This document shows positions 1 to 9,400 of a stretch of 14,494 nucleotides of DNA, in pieces. The stretch is from Gemmatimonadota bacterium (GTDB lineage: Bacteria; Gemmatimonadota; Gemmatimonadetes; Longimicrobiales; Longimicrobiaceae): positions 1 through 14,494 of the forward strand of contig JAFAYN010000215.1 of the NCBI GenBank assembly GCA_019240375.1, in the 5' to 3' direction. The position numbers and the translations under genes were made by a program. Under the pieces are notes generated by a model that did not search any database, was not told the origin of the DNA, and worked only from the letters and a program-made list of their open reading frames with translations. How positions within the stretch are numbered: the first letter of the stretch is position 1; every line of letters starts with the position of its first letter.

Positions 1-117
1 ACGGACAGCGTGGCGCCGGGAGAGACGGTGCTCAGCGACGGACACTACACCCTGATCCACGACGCGCGCGTCCGCCTGGTGGAGGACGTGAAGAAGGCGG
101 GTGGGCGGCCCCAGTAG
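1..117 (+). CDS. RND efflux periplasmic adaptor subunit, C-terminal end (partial)
   Basis: Only the last 38 residues are in the window; the frame is open from base 1 to a TAG at 115-117. The segment (SVAPGETVLSDGHYTLIHDA, then a short charged tail) matches the membrane-proximal end of HlyD/AcrA-type adaptors. That end typically carries a 'G..PGD.VV..G...L.DG..V' pattern closing the last beta-barrel repeat. Such proteins are periplasmic and link an inner-membrane pump to a TolC channel. The next gene is a TolC homologue 40 nt downstream and RND permeases follow, which supports the call. It is the only adaptor visible, so both pumps downstream may share it. The family call rests on a short fragment plus context; an ABC-type (MacA-like) adaptor is less likely given the RND neighbours. 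Confidence 0.72.
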   Translation, partial: TDSVAPGETVLSDGHYTLIHDARVRLVEDVKKAGGRPQ

Positions 118-157
118 CCGGGCCGTGCTCCCCCGTTCCCCTCTCCGACGCACCTCG

Positions 158-1501
158 ATGAAGTACGTCCGCATCCTCCCCGTGCTCCTGCTCGCGGCCC
201 CGCTCGCCGCGCAGGAGCCCCCGCGGCGGCTGGCGCTGGAAGACGCCCTGCGCATCGCCGAGGAAAGCAACCCCGAGTACCGGAGCGCGCAGGCCGAGGT
301 CCGGGTGGCCGAGGCGCGGCAGCGGCAGAGCTTCGGTGCCTTCCTCCCGGGCGTGAGCACCAGCTTCTCGCTGGGGGGGAGCTCGGCGCGCACCTGGGTA
401 GGGCGCGACCCGTTCGGGAAGCCGCTCCCCTCGGAGCAGGCCACGGAGCAGGTCACCAGCAACGCCTCGCAGGGGGTGGACGTTTCCATCCCGATCTTCG
501 AGCGTGGCCGTGTGGGGGAGGTGAGGGCCAGCCGCGCGGACAGGGCGTCGGCCACGGCCCAGGTGGCGGTCGAGCGCGACGTGGTGCGCGCCGAGGTCAC
601 CCGCCGCTACCACGCCGCGGTGCGCGCGGAGCGGATGATTGAGCTGGAGGAGCGGCTCCTGGCCTCGGCGCGGGAGCGGCTGGAAGCCACCCAGCGGCTG
701 TTCCGGATCGCCGCGCAGGGGATGACCGAGGTGCTGGGGGCGGAGGTGGAGGTGGCGCGCCAGGAGCAGGTGGTGGAGCAGGCGCGCGGCGACGCCCGCA
801 AGGCCAAGCTCGCCCTGGGAGAGGCCATGGGAGTGATCGAGGCCGCGGACGCGCGGCTCACCAGCGAGCCGGTCCCGGTGTTCGACCCCTCCGGGCTCCG
901 CGCCGACTCGGTGGTGGCGCTGGCGCTGCGGGTACAGCCGCGCCTGGCGGGGGCGGCCTCGGCGGTGACGGCGGCGGAGCACCGGGTGGGCGTCTCGCGC
1001 GGGCAGCGCTGGCCGGTCCTGGCCGCACGCACCGGCCTGAGCCGCTCGGTGTACGGCGGAGACTCGGAGGCGTTCACCATCTTCGACCCCTCCTCCCACG
1101 CGGACCGGCTCCTGTCGCTCGGCTTCACCGTTTCCCTCCCCGTCTTCGACCAGTACCGCAGCTCCACGCAGGTGGCGCAGGCCGAAGCCACGCGAGCGCG
1201 CGCCCAGGAAACGCTCCGCTCCACCCGGTTGTCCGTGGAGCGCGGGGTGCGCGGCGCCCTGATCGACCTGGAAAACGCCTTCCGCGGCTCGCAGCTCGCC
1301 GAGCGCGCCGCGAAGCTGAGCCAGGACCGCCTGGAGCTGGCGCGCGAGCAGTACCGGGTGAACGCGATCCGCTTCATCGACCTGCAGAGCGTGGTGGACC
1401 GCGCCGCACAGGCGGAGCGCGACGCGCTGAGCGCCCGCTTCCAGTTCGCCGACGCGCTGGCGAGCCTGGAAGAGCAGGTGGGCACCCCGGTCCGCCCCTA
1501 G
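158..1501 (+). CDS. TolC-family outer-membrane efflux protein
   Basis: A 447-residue protein, within the usual TolC/OEP range. I chose the ATG at 158 because it gives a clean signal peptide (residues 1 to about 18, MKYVRILPVLLLAAPLAAQ). The in-frame GTG at 101 would overlap the adaptor gene and bury the signal. The mature protein starts with the LxLEDALRIAEESNPEYRSA stretch typical of the first OEP helix. The two OEP repeats are visible: long Ala/Glu/Arg-rich helices with a 'FRIAAQGMTEVLGAEVEVAR' segment near residues 182-201, and its counterpart 'YRVNAIRFIDLQSVVDRAAQ' near residues 407-426. There is no lipobox cysteine after the signal, so it is probably not lipidated. It should trimerise into an outer-membrane and periplasmic tunnel for the RND pump(s) encoded next. 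No good Shine-Dalgarno sequence precedes the ATG; coupling to the adaptor gene is likely. Confidence 0.93.
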   Translation: MKYVRILPVLLLAAPLAAQEPPRRLALEDALRIAEESNPEYRSAQAEVRVAEARQRQSFGAFLPGVSTSFSLGGSSARTWVGRDPFGKPLPSEQATEQVTSNASQGVDVSIPIFERGRVGEVRASRADRASATAQVAVERDVVRAEVTRRYHAAVRAERMIELEERLLASARERLEATQRLFRIAAQGMTEVLGAEVEVARQEQVVEQARGDARKAKLALGEAMGVIEAADARLTSEPVPVFDPSGLRADSVVALALRVQPRLAGAASAVTAAEHRVGVSRGQRWPVLAARTGLSRSVYGGDSEAFTIFDPSSHADRLLSLGFTVSLPVFDQYRSSTQVAQAEATRARAQETLRSTRLSVERGVRGALIDLENAFRGSQLAERAAKLSQDRLELAREQYRVNAIRFIDLQSVVDRAAQAERDALSARFQFADALASLEEQVGTPVRP

Positions 1502-1516
1502 CGGAGACCCCGGCCC

Positions 1517-4500
1517 ATGTCCCTTCCCAAGGCCGCGATCGGCCGCCCCGTGGCGGTGACGATGTTCTTCCTCGGTGTGGTCTTCCTGGGGATCCTGTCT
1601 TTCGTCCGTCTCCCCATCGACCTCCTCCCCGACGTCGCCTACCCGCGGCTGGTGGTCTACACCACCAACACCGGCGTGGCCCCGGCCGAGGTGGAGCGCT
1701 TCCTCACCGAGCCGGTGGAGCAGGCGGTCAGCACCGTTCCCGGGGTGCAGAAGGTGGAGAGCGTGAGCCGCGAGGGGAGCTCGCTGGTGACGGTGCGCTT
1801 CGCCTGGGGGACGGACATGGACTTCGCCGCGCTGAACGTGCGCGAGAAGCTGGACAACATCCGTGACGCCCTCCCCGAGCTGGCCTCCCGCCCCACCGTT
1901 CTCCGCACCGACCCCCGCAGCGAGCCGGTGATGGCGCTGAGCGTGGCGGGGAGCCGCGACCTCCCCGCGCTCAAGGAGCTGGCGGAAACGGTGTTCCGGC
2001 GGCGGCTGGAGCAGATCGACGGGGTGGCGCAGGCCACGGTAACGGGCGGGCTGGAGCGGGAGATCCAGGTGGAGGTGGACCCCCGGCTGCTGGAAAGCCA
2101 CGGGCTGACCATCGAGCAGATCGCGAAGGCGCTGGACGCCGCCAACGCCAGCGCGCCGGGCGGCACCATCCGTCGCGGGCGCTACCGCTACTCGCTCCGC
2201 ACGCTCGGCGAGTTCCAGAGCGTGGCCGAGATCGGCGAGGTCCCCATCCCCCTGGACGGGACGGGGGCGCGGGACGGGGGGGCGCCGGCGGCCTCGTCGC
2301 GCGGGGAGGTCCTTCTCCGCGAGGTGGCCCGGGTGACCGATGGCTTCCACGAGCGCGAGTCGCTGGCCCGCTACAACGGACAGGAGGCGGTGGGGCTCCT
2401 GGTGTTCAAGGCGCCCCAGGCGAACACCGTCCGGGTGTCGGAGGAGGTGGAAAGGACGCTGGTCCAGCTTCGCCGCGAGTACCCGGAGGTGAAGCTGGAG
2501 GTGGCGATGAGCCAGGCCGGCTTCATCTCCGACGCCCTCGCCAACGTGGTGCAGGAGGTGGTGCTGGGCGGGATCCTCGCCTTCCTGGTGCTCTTTCTCT
2601 TCCTCCGCGAGGTGCGCTACCCGATCGCGGTGGCGCTCTCCATCCCCATCTCGCTGATCGCCACCTTCGCGCTCCTCCAGGCCGCGGGCGTCTCGCTCAA
2701 CATCATGAGCCTGGGCGGGCTGGCGCTGGGGGTGGGGATGCTGATGGACAACTCCATCGTGGTGCTGGAGAACATCTTCCGGCACCGGGAGCGGGGGCTG
2801 GGGGCGGCCGCGGCGGCGTCGCTGGGGGCGGAGGAGGTGCAGCGCGCCATCACCGCCTCCACCCTGACCACCATCGCGGTGTTCGGTCCCATCCTGTACG
2901 TGCAGGGCGTCGCGGGGGAGCTGCTGGGGGCGCTGGCGCTGGCGGTGGCCTTCTCGCTCCTGGCCAGCATCGGGGTGGCCGTCACCCTCCTCCCCATGAT
3001 GGCCGGGCGCTGGAGCGACGGCGAGGGCGGCAGGTCCGGGCGCCGGCCGGGGGCCGTGGCGCGCCTGCTGGCCCGCCCGCTGGACGCGTTCGACCGCGGC
3101 TTCACCCGCTTCACCGCGGCGTACGAGCGGCTCCTGGAGGTGGGGATGCGCCACCGCGGGGCGACGCTGGGGGTGGCATTCCTCCTCCTCCTGGTGGGGC
3201 TGGGGGTGGGGATGTCGCTGGAGCGGAGCGTCCTCCCCGACGTGGACCAGGGTGCCTTCCGGGCGCGGATGGAGCTGGTCCGCGGGACGCCGCTGGAGCG
3301 GACGGCCGTGGAGGCGGCGCGCCTGGAGCGGACGCTGCGCGCGGACCCGGCCGTGGAGGCGGTGTTCACCCGCGTCGGCCGGCAGACGGCGATCGCGGGG
3401 ATGGACGAGTCCGAGAGCGGGACGCACACGGCCACCCTGGAGGTGCGCCTCCGCCCCGGCGCATCCACCGCGGCGACGCTGCGCCGGCTGCGCCCCGCCT
3501 TCGACTCCTTTCCCCCCGGGACGCTGGCGCTGGAGTCGGGGCAGGCCACCGCCCTGGGGCGGCTCCTGGGCGGCGGGGAGTCAGACCTGGCGGTGCGGGT
3601 GCGCGGCGAGGACCCGAGCGCCGCCCTGGCCTACGCGCAGCGGGTGGAGGGGCGGCTCGCCCACCTCCCCCAGGTCACCAACGTGCGCCTGGGGACGGAG
3701 ATGGGGCAGCCGGAGGTGCGGGTGGAGATCGACCGGGAGCGGGCCGCGCAGTACGGGATCGACCCGCGCCGGGTGGCGCAGACGGTCGAGGCGTACATGA
3801 AGGGGGAGACCGCCACCGAGTTCGTGGACTTCGACCGCAAGGTCCCCGTGGTGGTCCGTCTCCCGGAGGCGGAGCGGCGCTCGCTGGAAACGCTCGAGAC
3901 GCTGGAGGTGGAGGGAATCCCCCTGCGGGAGCTGGTGTCGGTGCGCACCGCCGCGGGCCCCTCGGAGATCCGGCGCATCGACCAGAGCCGGGTGGTGGTG
4001 GTGCAGGCGGACGTGGCTTCGGGTGGGGTGGACGAGGCGGCCGCAGCGGTGCGGGCGGCGCTCGCCTCGGTCCCGGCGCCGCACGGGCTCCGCACGGAGG
4101 TGGGCGGCGAGAACGAGGAGATGCGGAAGGGGTTCCGCGACCTGGCGCTCGCCTTCGTCCTGGCCCTCCTCCTGGTCTACATGCTCCTGGCGGCGGAGTT
4201 CGAGTCGTTCCTCCACCCCTTCATCATCCTCCTGGCCGTCCCGCTCGCCGCGGTGGGGACCACGGTGGCGCTCTGGGTGGCGGGGGCGGGGATCAACACC
4301 ATGAGCCTGATCGGGATGGTGATCCTGGTGGGGATCGTGGACAACGACGCCGTGGTCAAGGTGGACTTCATCAACCAGATGCGGCGCGAGGGGATGACCC
4401 GCCGGGAGGCGATCTTCGCCGCGGGGCACGCCCGGTTCCGCCCCATCGTGATGAACACCGTCACCGCCATGCTCGGCCTCCTCCCCCTGGCGCTGGGGAT

Positions 4501-4708
4501 CGGCCCCGGCGCCGAATTGCAGGCCCCCCTCGCCATCGCCGTGTTCGGCGGGCTGATGAGCGCGACGGCGCTGACGCTGGTGGTGATCCCGGTCTCGTAC
4601 GACGTGCTGGAGGAGCTGGAAGAGCGGCTGCGCGCCTGGCTGGCGAGCCCCGCGAGCGTCCCCGTCCCGGCCGGTGAGGCCGTTCCCGGCCTCGTCTCGG
4701 GTGACTGA
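1517..4708 (+). CDS. RND efflux permease 1 (HAE1/AcrB-like family)
   Basis: A 1063-residue inner-membrane proton-driven pump of typical family length. TM1 (about 13-31) is followed by the 'LPIDLLPDVAYPRL' signature, then a large periplasmic pore/docking region to about 335. Next come TM2-6, TM7 near 548-568, a second periplasmic region, and TM8-12 from about 875 to the end. TM4 carries GVGMLMDNSIVVLEN with D411-N412, where AcrB has D407-D408. TM10 carries GIVDNDAVVKVDFIN, with N943 where AcrB has the proton-relay lysine K940. This divergent relay is shared by many RND permeases outside Proteobacteria. The ATG at 1517 lies 15 nt after the tolC stop, with a GGAG at 1503-1506. Periplasmic substrate entry implies export of amphiphilic molecules; the actual substrate cannot be read from sequence. 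A Gly/Ala/Ser-rich insertion (around residues 248-264) looks like a flexible loop. Confidence 0.95.
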   Translation: MSLPKAAIGRPVAVTMFFLGVVFLGILSFVRLPIDLLPDVAYPRLVVYTTNTGVAPAEVERFLTEPVEQAVSTVPGVQKVESVSREGSSLVTVRFAWGTDMDFAALNVREKLDNIRDALPELASRPTVLRTDPRSEPVMALSVAGSRDLPALKELAETVFRRRLEQIDGVAQATVTGGLEREIQVEVDPRLLESHGLTIEQIAKALDAANASAPGGTIRRGRYRYSLRTLGEFQSVAEIGEVPIPLDGTGARDGGAPAASSRGEVLLREVARVTDGFHERESLARYNGQEAVGLLVFKAPQANTVRVSEEVERTLVQLRREYPEVKLEVAMSQAGFISDALANVVQEVVLGGILAFLVLFLFLREVRYPIAVALSIPISLIATFALLQAAGVSLNIMSLGGLALGVGMLMDNSIVVLENIFRHRERGLGAAAAASLGAEEVQRAITASTLTTIAVFGPILYVQGVAGELLGALALAVAFSLLASIGVAVTLLPMMAGRWSDGEGGRSGRRPGAVARLLARPLDAFDRGFTRFTAAYERLLEVGMRHRGATLGVAFLLLLVGLGVGMSLERSVLPDVDQGAFRARMELVRGTPLERTAVEAARLERTLRADPAVEAVFTRVGRQTAIAGMDESESGTHTATLEVRLRPGASTAATLRRLRPAFDSFPPGTLALESGQATALGRLLGGGESDLAVRVRGEDPSAALAYAQRVEGRLAHLPQVTNVRLGTEMGQPEVRVEIDRERAAQYGIDPRRVAQTVEAYMKGETATEFVDFDRKVPVVVRLPEAERRSLETLETLEVEGIPLRELVSVRTAAGPSEIRRIDQSRVVVVQADVASGGVDEAAAAVRAALASVPAPHGLRTEVGGENEEMRKGFRDLALAFVLALLLVYMLLAAEFESFLHPFIILLAVPLAAVGTTVALWVAGAGINTMSLIGMVILVGIVDNDAVVKVDFINQMRREGMTRREAIFAAGHARFRPIVMNTVTAMLGLLPLALGIGPGAELQAPLAIAVFGGLMSATALTLVVIPVSYDVLEELEERLRAWLASPASVPVPAGEAVPGLVSGD

Positions 4709-4730
4709 GCCACGTCCGGTTCCCCTCGCC

Positions 4731-6428
4731 ATGATCCGCCTCCCCCGTTCCCGCGCGGTCCTGGCGTGCCTGACGGCCGTCCTGGCCGGAGGGTGCGCGT
4801 CCCCCGGCGGCTGCGGCGGAAGGTTCGGCCGCGCCCCCGTGTACGACCTCCTGGTGCGCGGCGGGAGCGTGGTGGACGGGACCGGGAGCCCCTGGTTCCG
4901 CGGCGACGTGCTGGTGTGCGGCGACCGCATCGCCGCGGTGGGAGAGTTCCCGGACGCGCGGGCGCGGGACACGCTGGACGCCACCGGGATGGTGGTGGCC
5001 CCGGGATTCATCGACATGCTGGGCCAGTCGGAGTACACGCTGCTCCGCGACGGCCGGGCCGTGTCCAAGGTGACGCAGGGGATCACCTCCGAGATCACCG
5101 GTGAGGTGACCAGCGTGGTCCCGGTGAACGAGAACACGCTGCGCGGGCTGAACCCCGCCGACCGCGAGCGGACCCGGTGGACCGACCTGGACGGGTACTT
5201 CCGGGAGCTGGAGCGCTCCGGCACGGCCATCAACGTGGGGACCTTCGTGGCCGTCGGATCGCTCCGCGAGTACGTGATGGGAGGGGCGGCCCGGGCTCCC
5301 ACCCCCGCCGAGCTGACGCGGATGAAGGGGCTGGTCTCCGATGCGATGAAGCAGGGCGCGATGGGGGTCTCGGCCGCGCTGATCTACCCGCCGGCCTCCT
5401 CCGCGAGCCGGGAGGAGCTGACCGCGCTCGCGGGGGTCGCGGCCACCTACGGCGGGGGGTACGCCACCCACCTCCGCTCGGAGGGAGACCACCTGCTGGA
5501 GTCGGTGGACGAGGCGATCTCCATCGGGGAGCGCTCGGGCGCGTGGGTGCAGGTGCACCACCTCAAGGCGGCCGGCAACCGCAACTGGGGGAAGGTGGGG
5601 GAGGCGCTGGCGCGCATCGAGCGGGCGCGGGGGCGGCGCGTGGACGTCGAGGCCGACCAGTACCCGTACACCGCCTCCAGCACCGGGCTCGCCACGGTGC
5701 TCCCCGACTGGGTCAACGCCGGGGGGACCGACTCCCTCCTCGCCCGCCTGGAGCGCCCGGCCGTCCGCGACACCCTGCGGGCGTACCTCCGCGCCCGCTG
5801 GGCCGACTGGCACGCCGGGGCCGACAGCACCGGACCGGGGAGCATCCGCATCGCCGGGGTGCAGGACCCGATGCTGGAGGAGTACGTCGGCCGGCGGCTG
5901 AGCGACGTGGCCCGGGAGCGCGGCGTGGACGCCGAGGACCTGCTCCTGAACCTGGTACGCCAGGACGAGGGGCGGACCTCGGCCACCTTCTTTTCCATGT
6001 CGGAGGCCGGGGTGGACGAGGTGATGCGCCGCCCGTGGGTGAGCGTGGGGGTGGACGCGGGCGCGACCGTACCGCGTCCCGGGAGCCCCTTCCGTCCGCA
6101 CCCCCGGACCTTCGGGACCTTCCCCCGCATCCTCTGCCACTACGTCCGCGAGCGGCGTGTTCTCTCGCTGGAGGAGGCCGTCCGCAAGTTCACCGCGCTC
6201 CCCGCGGGGCGGGTGGGGCTGGACGGCCGCGGCGTCCTCAAGGCCGGGCTCTACGCCGACCTGGTGGTCTTCGATCCGGCCACGGTGTGCGACCACGCCA
6301 CCTTCCAGGAGCCGATGCAGCTTTCCACGGGGATGCGGCACGTGGTGGTCAACGGGGTCCCGGTGCTCCGGAACGGCGTCCTTTCCGGGGCCCTCCCGGG
6401 CCGCGGGCTGCGGCGGGGGCGGTCGTGA
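4731..6428 (+). CDS. Predicted lipoprotein amidohydrolase, D-aminoacylase-like
   Basis: A 565-residue member of the amidohydrolase superfamily, closest in pattern to N-acyl-D-amino-acid deacylases. The ATG at 4731 was chosen over an upstream in-frame ATG-like start at 4674, which overlaps the RND gene. It gives a signal ending in LAGGC (C22), a plausible though non-ideal lipobox. Recognisable parts are the N-terminal 'DLLVRGGSVVDGTGSPWFRGD' beta-sandwich (from about 39), PGFID at 91-95, THLRSE at 246-251, VQVHHLK at 273-279, DQYPYTAS at 309-316, and the C-terminal HPRTFGTFPR (457-466) through 'GLYADLVVFDPATV' to GALPGR. The HxH expected after PGFID is replaced by MLGQSE, and the Cys ligand of D-aminoacylase seems to be replaced (TSEITGE, 119-125). 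H247, H277 or H276, and D442 remain as candidate ligands. Activity is therefore uncertain. The gene sits between two RND permeases, 22 nt after one and overlapping the other by 4 nt. Confidence 0.85.
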   Translation: MIRLPRSRAVLACLTAVLAGGCASPGGCGGRFGRAPVYDLLVRGGSVVDGTGSPWFRGDVLVCGDRIAAVGEFPDARARDTLDATGMVVAPGFIDMLGQSEYTLLRDGRAVSKVTQGITSEITGEVTSVVPVNENTLRGLNPADRERTRWTDLDGYFRELERSGTAINVGTFVAVGSLREYVMGGAARAPTPAELTRMKGLVSDAMKQGAMGVSAALIYPPASSASREELTALAGVAATYGGGYATHLRSEGDHLLESVDEAISIGERSGAWVQVHHLKAAGNRNWGKVGEALARIERARGRRVDVEADQYPYTASSTGLATVLPDWVNAGGTDSLLARLERPAVRDTLRAYLRARWADWHAGADSTGPGSIRIAGVQDPMLEEYVGRRLSDVARERGVDAEDLLLNLVRQDEGRTSATFFSMSEAGVDEVMRRPWVSVGVDAGATVPRPGSPFRPHPRTFGTFPRILCHYVRERRVLSLEEAVRKFTALPAGRVGLDGRGVLKAGLYADLVVFDPATVCDHATFQEPMQLSTGMRHVVVNGVPVLRNGVLSGALPGRGLRRGRS

Positions 6429-9400
6429 TCCGCCTCGCCATCTCCCGCCCCATCGCGATCGCCATGGCGTACCTGGCCGTCGCCCTCCTGGGCGTGGCGG
6501 CGTGGGTGCGCATCCCCATCGAGCTCCTCCCCGACACCGAGCTTCCCCGGCTGACGGTGAGCGCCAGCTGGCGCGGCGCCTCCCCCGAGGCCACGGAAGC
6601 GTTCCTGACCTCGCCCCTGGAGGCGGCCATCCAGCAGGTGCGAGGGGTGGAGAAGGTGTCGTCCACCTCCGAGGACCGGAACGGGACGGGGATCGCCAGC
6701 ATCGAGGTGGAGTTCGCCCGCGGGACGGACATGGACTTCGTCCGGCTGGAGCTGTCGGAGCGGCTGGCCGCGCTGGACCAGGACCTCCCCGACGGCGCCG
6801 CCCGTCCCACCGTGGAAAGCTACGTTCCCAAGGAGTTCCAGGAGCAGAACCGCCCCTTTCTGCGCTACACCGTGACCGGCCCCTACACGCCCGAGGCGCT
6901 GCGGCAGCACGTGAACGACGTCGTCGCCCCGGAGCTGCGCCAGGTGGAGGGGGTGGCGGATGTATCGGTGCAGGGGGGGCGCGACCGTCTCCTGGAGATC
7001 GAGCTGGACCCCAACCGGGCGCTGGCGCTGGGGCTGGACCCGGAGACCGTCCGCCAGCGGGTGGGCGAGCTGGAGTACGTGCGCGAGGCGGGGACGGTGC
7101 GCGAAGGGGGCACGGAGTACACGGTCGCCATCCGGCAGCAGGCTCGCGGCGCCGCCGAGGTGCGCCGCCTCCCCCTCCTCACCGACCACGGGCGGATCGT
7201 CCGGCTGGAGGACGTGGCGGTGGTCCGCGACACGTACGAGGAGCCGTTCTCCTACTACCGAATCGACGGCTTCCCCGCGGTGTCGTTCACGGTGCAGAAG
7301 GAGGCCGGGATCAACGCCGTGGCGGTGGCGGACCGCGTGAAGGAGCGCGTGGCGGCGCTCGCCCCGCTCCACCCCGGGGGGGTGCGGCTGATCCTGGACG
7401 ACGACGAGAGCGAGGCCATCCGCGCGCAGCTCACCGACCTGCGCGGCCGGGCGCTTTCCGGCGGGATCATCGTGTTCGTGGTCCTCCTTTTCTTTTTGCG
7501 CTCCCTCCGCTCGGCGGCGATCGTCTTTTCCAGCATCGCCTTTTCCGTCCTCATCACCCTGAACTTCATCTACTTCGGCGGGCTCACGCTGAACGTGCTC
7601 ACGCTGATGGGACTGGCCATGGGGTTCGGACTGGTGATCGACAACTCGGTGGTGGTGCTGGAGAACGTGTACCGCCGCAGGCGGCTGGGAGACTCGGCGG
7701 AGGAGGCGGCGGAGCGGGGCGCGCGGGAGATGGTGCTCCCGGTGCTCGCAGCCACCCTCACCACCATCATCGTCTTCATCCCCTTCGTGTACCTGCAGGG
7801 GGAGCTGCGCCTCTTCTACATCCCCCTGGCCGTGGTGGTGGGGCTCACCAACGTGGCGAGCCTCCTGGTGACCTTCACCTTCATCCCCGCACTCGCGGGA
7901 CGCCTGCTGCGGGTGGAGCGGTGGCGCGGCCCGCGCGCCGTCCCGGCCGTCCGCACCGTACCCGAGCGGGAGCCGGCGTACACCCGGCTGTACGGGGCGA
8001 TGATCCGCGGCTCGCTCCGCTTCCCCTGGAGCGTGGTGGCCGTGTCGGTGCTGGCGCTGGCCGGCTCGGGGTACCTGTTCGACCGCTACGTCGACCGGGG
8101 CACGGTCTGGCGCCCCTGGTGGAACCAGCGGTCGTACATCGGGATCAGCATCGACCTCCCGCGCGGGGAGGAGCTGGAGCGCACGGACGAGCTGACGCGC
8201 TTCTTCGAGGCGCGGCTCCGCCAGCTCCCCGAGGTGTCCCGCTTCACCACCAACGTGCGCCCGCAGTCGGCGCGCATCGTGGTCGACTTCCCCGACTCGC
8301 TGAAGAACACCGACGTCCCGGTGGCCATCAAGGAGCAGATGGAGGAGTACAGCCACCTCTTCGGCGGGGCGGAGGTGCGCGTCTACGGCTACGGCCCCTC
8401 GTTCTACGGCGGCGGGGGGAGCCCGCCCAGCTACTCCATCCAGGTCCTGGGCTACAACTACGAGACGGTGCGCCGGATCGCCGAGGACCTGGGCGAGCGG
8501 CTGAAGCGCTTTCCCCGCATCCAGGACGTGGACACCAACTCATCGGGCTCCTGGTTCACGCGCGACCGGGCGACGGAGGTGGTGCTGCGCATCGACCGGC
8601 GGCGGCTGGCGCTGCACTCGCTCTCGGCGCGCGACGTGGCGGGCCGGGTGGCGGCGGCGGTGGGCGGCCAGTCGCGGCGGGACCGGCTCCGCCTGGAAGG
8701 AGAGGAGCTGGGGTTCATCGTGCGCACAGGCGACCGGGAGCGGATGGACCTGCTGGCACTCCAGGAGCTGCTGATCCCCGCGCCCTCGGGGGAGGCGGTT
8801 CGCCTGGGCGACGTGGCGACGCTGGAGGAGCGCGAGGTGCTGAGCCGCATCCTGCGCGAGGACCAGCAGTACCAGCGCACGGTGAGCTACGAGTTCCGCG
8901 GCCCCGCCAAGCTGGGGGACCGCACCCAGGCGAGCGTGCTCCGGGCCACGCGCCTCCCGGCGGGGTACCAGGTGACCGGCAAGGAGGACTGGAGGTGGTC
9001 GAGCGAGGAGCAGGAGCAGGTCTACGGGGTGCTCGCCGTCTCCCTCCTCCTGATCTTCATGGTCACGGCGGCGCTCTTCGAGTCGATCCGGCTCCCGCTC
9101 TGCGTCCTCCTCACCGTCCCCATGGCGCTGATCGGGGTCTTCCTCACCTTCTTCTTCACCGACGCCAGCTTCACGCGCGAGGCGTTCATCGGGGTGATCA
9201 TGATGGGTGGGGTGGTGGTGAACAACGCGATGCTCCTGGTGGACCACGTCAACCAGCTCCGCCGCGAGGAGGGGCTCCTCCTGGAGCCGGCCATCGTCCG
9301 GGGGACGCTGGAGCGCGTGCGCCCCATCCTGATGACCAGCGCGGTCACCATCCTGGGGCTGCTCCCCCTGGTGGTGTACAGCGAGGCGGCGGACGCGAAC

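Noticed and set aside
101..157. Earlier GTG start for the TolC-like gene.
   Set aside because: It overlaps the adaptor gene and adds 19 residues in front of a clean signal peptide that begins at the ATG of 158.
32..3427. A 1131-codon open frame on the minus strand opposite tolC and RND1.
   Set aside because: It is antisense to two well-supported genes. Its product is Arg/His/Gly/Pro-rich with no domain pattern; such frames are expected opposite GC-rich genes whose third positions are almost always G or C.
4674..4730. Earlier start for the amidohydrolase gene inside RND1.
   Set aside because: It would place 19 polar residues before the lipoprotein signal; the ATG at 4731 gives a normal signal and lipobox.
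5177..6424. Upstream extension of the RND2 frame across the amidohydrolase gene, which would make a 1469-residue fusion.
   Set aside because: The extension is low-complexity Gly/Arg/Pro out-of-frame sequence. The RND N-terminal signature begins exactly at the GTG of 6425.
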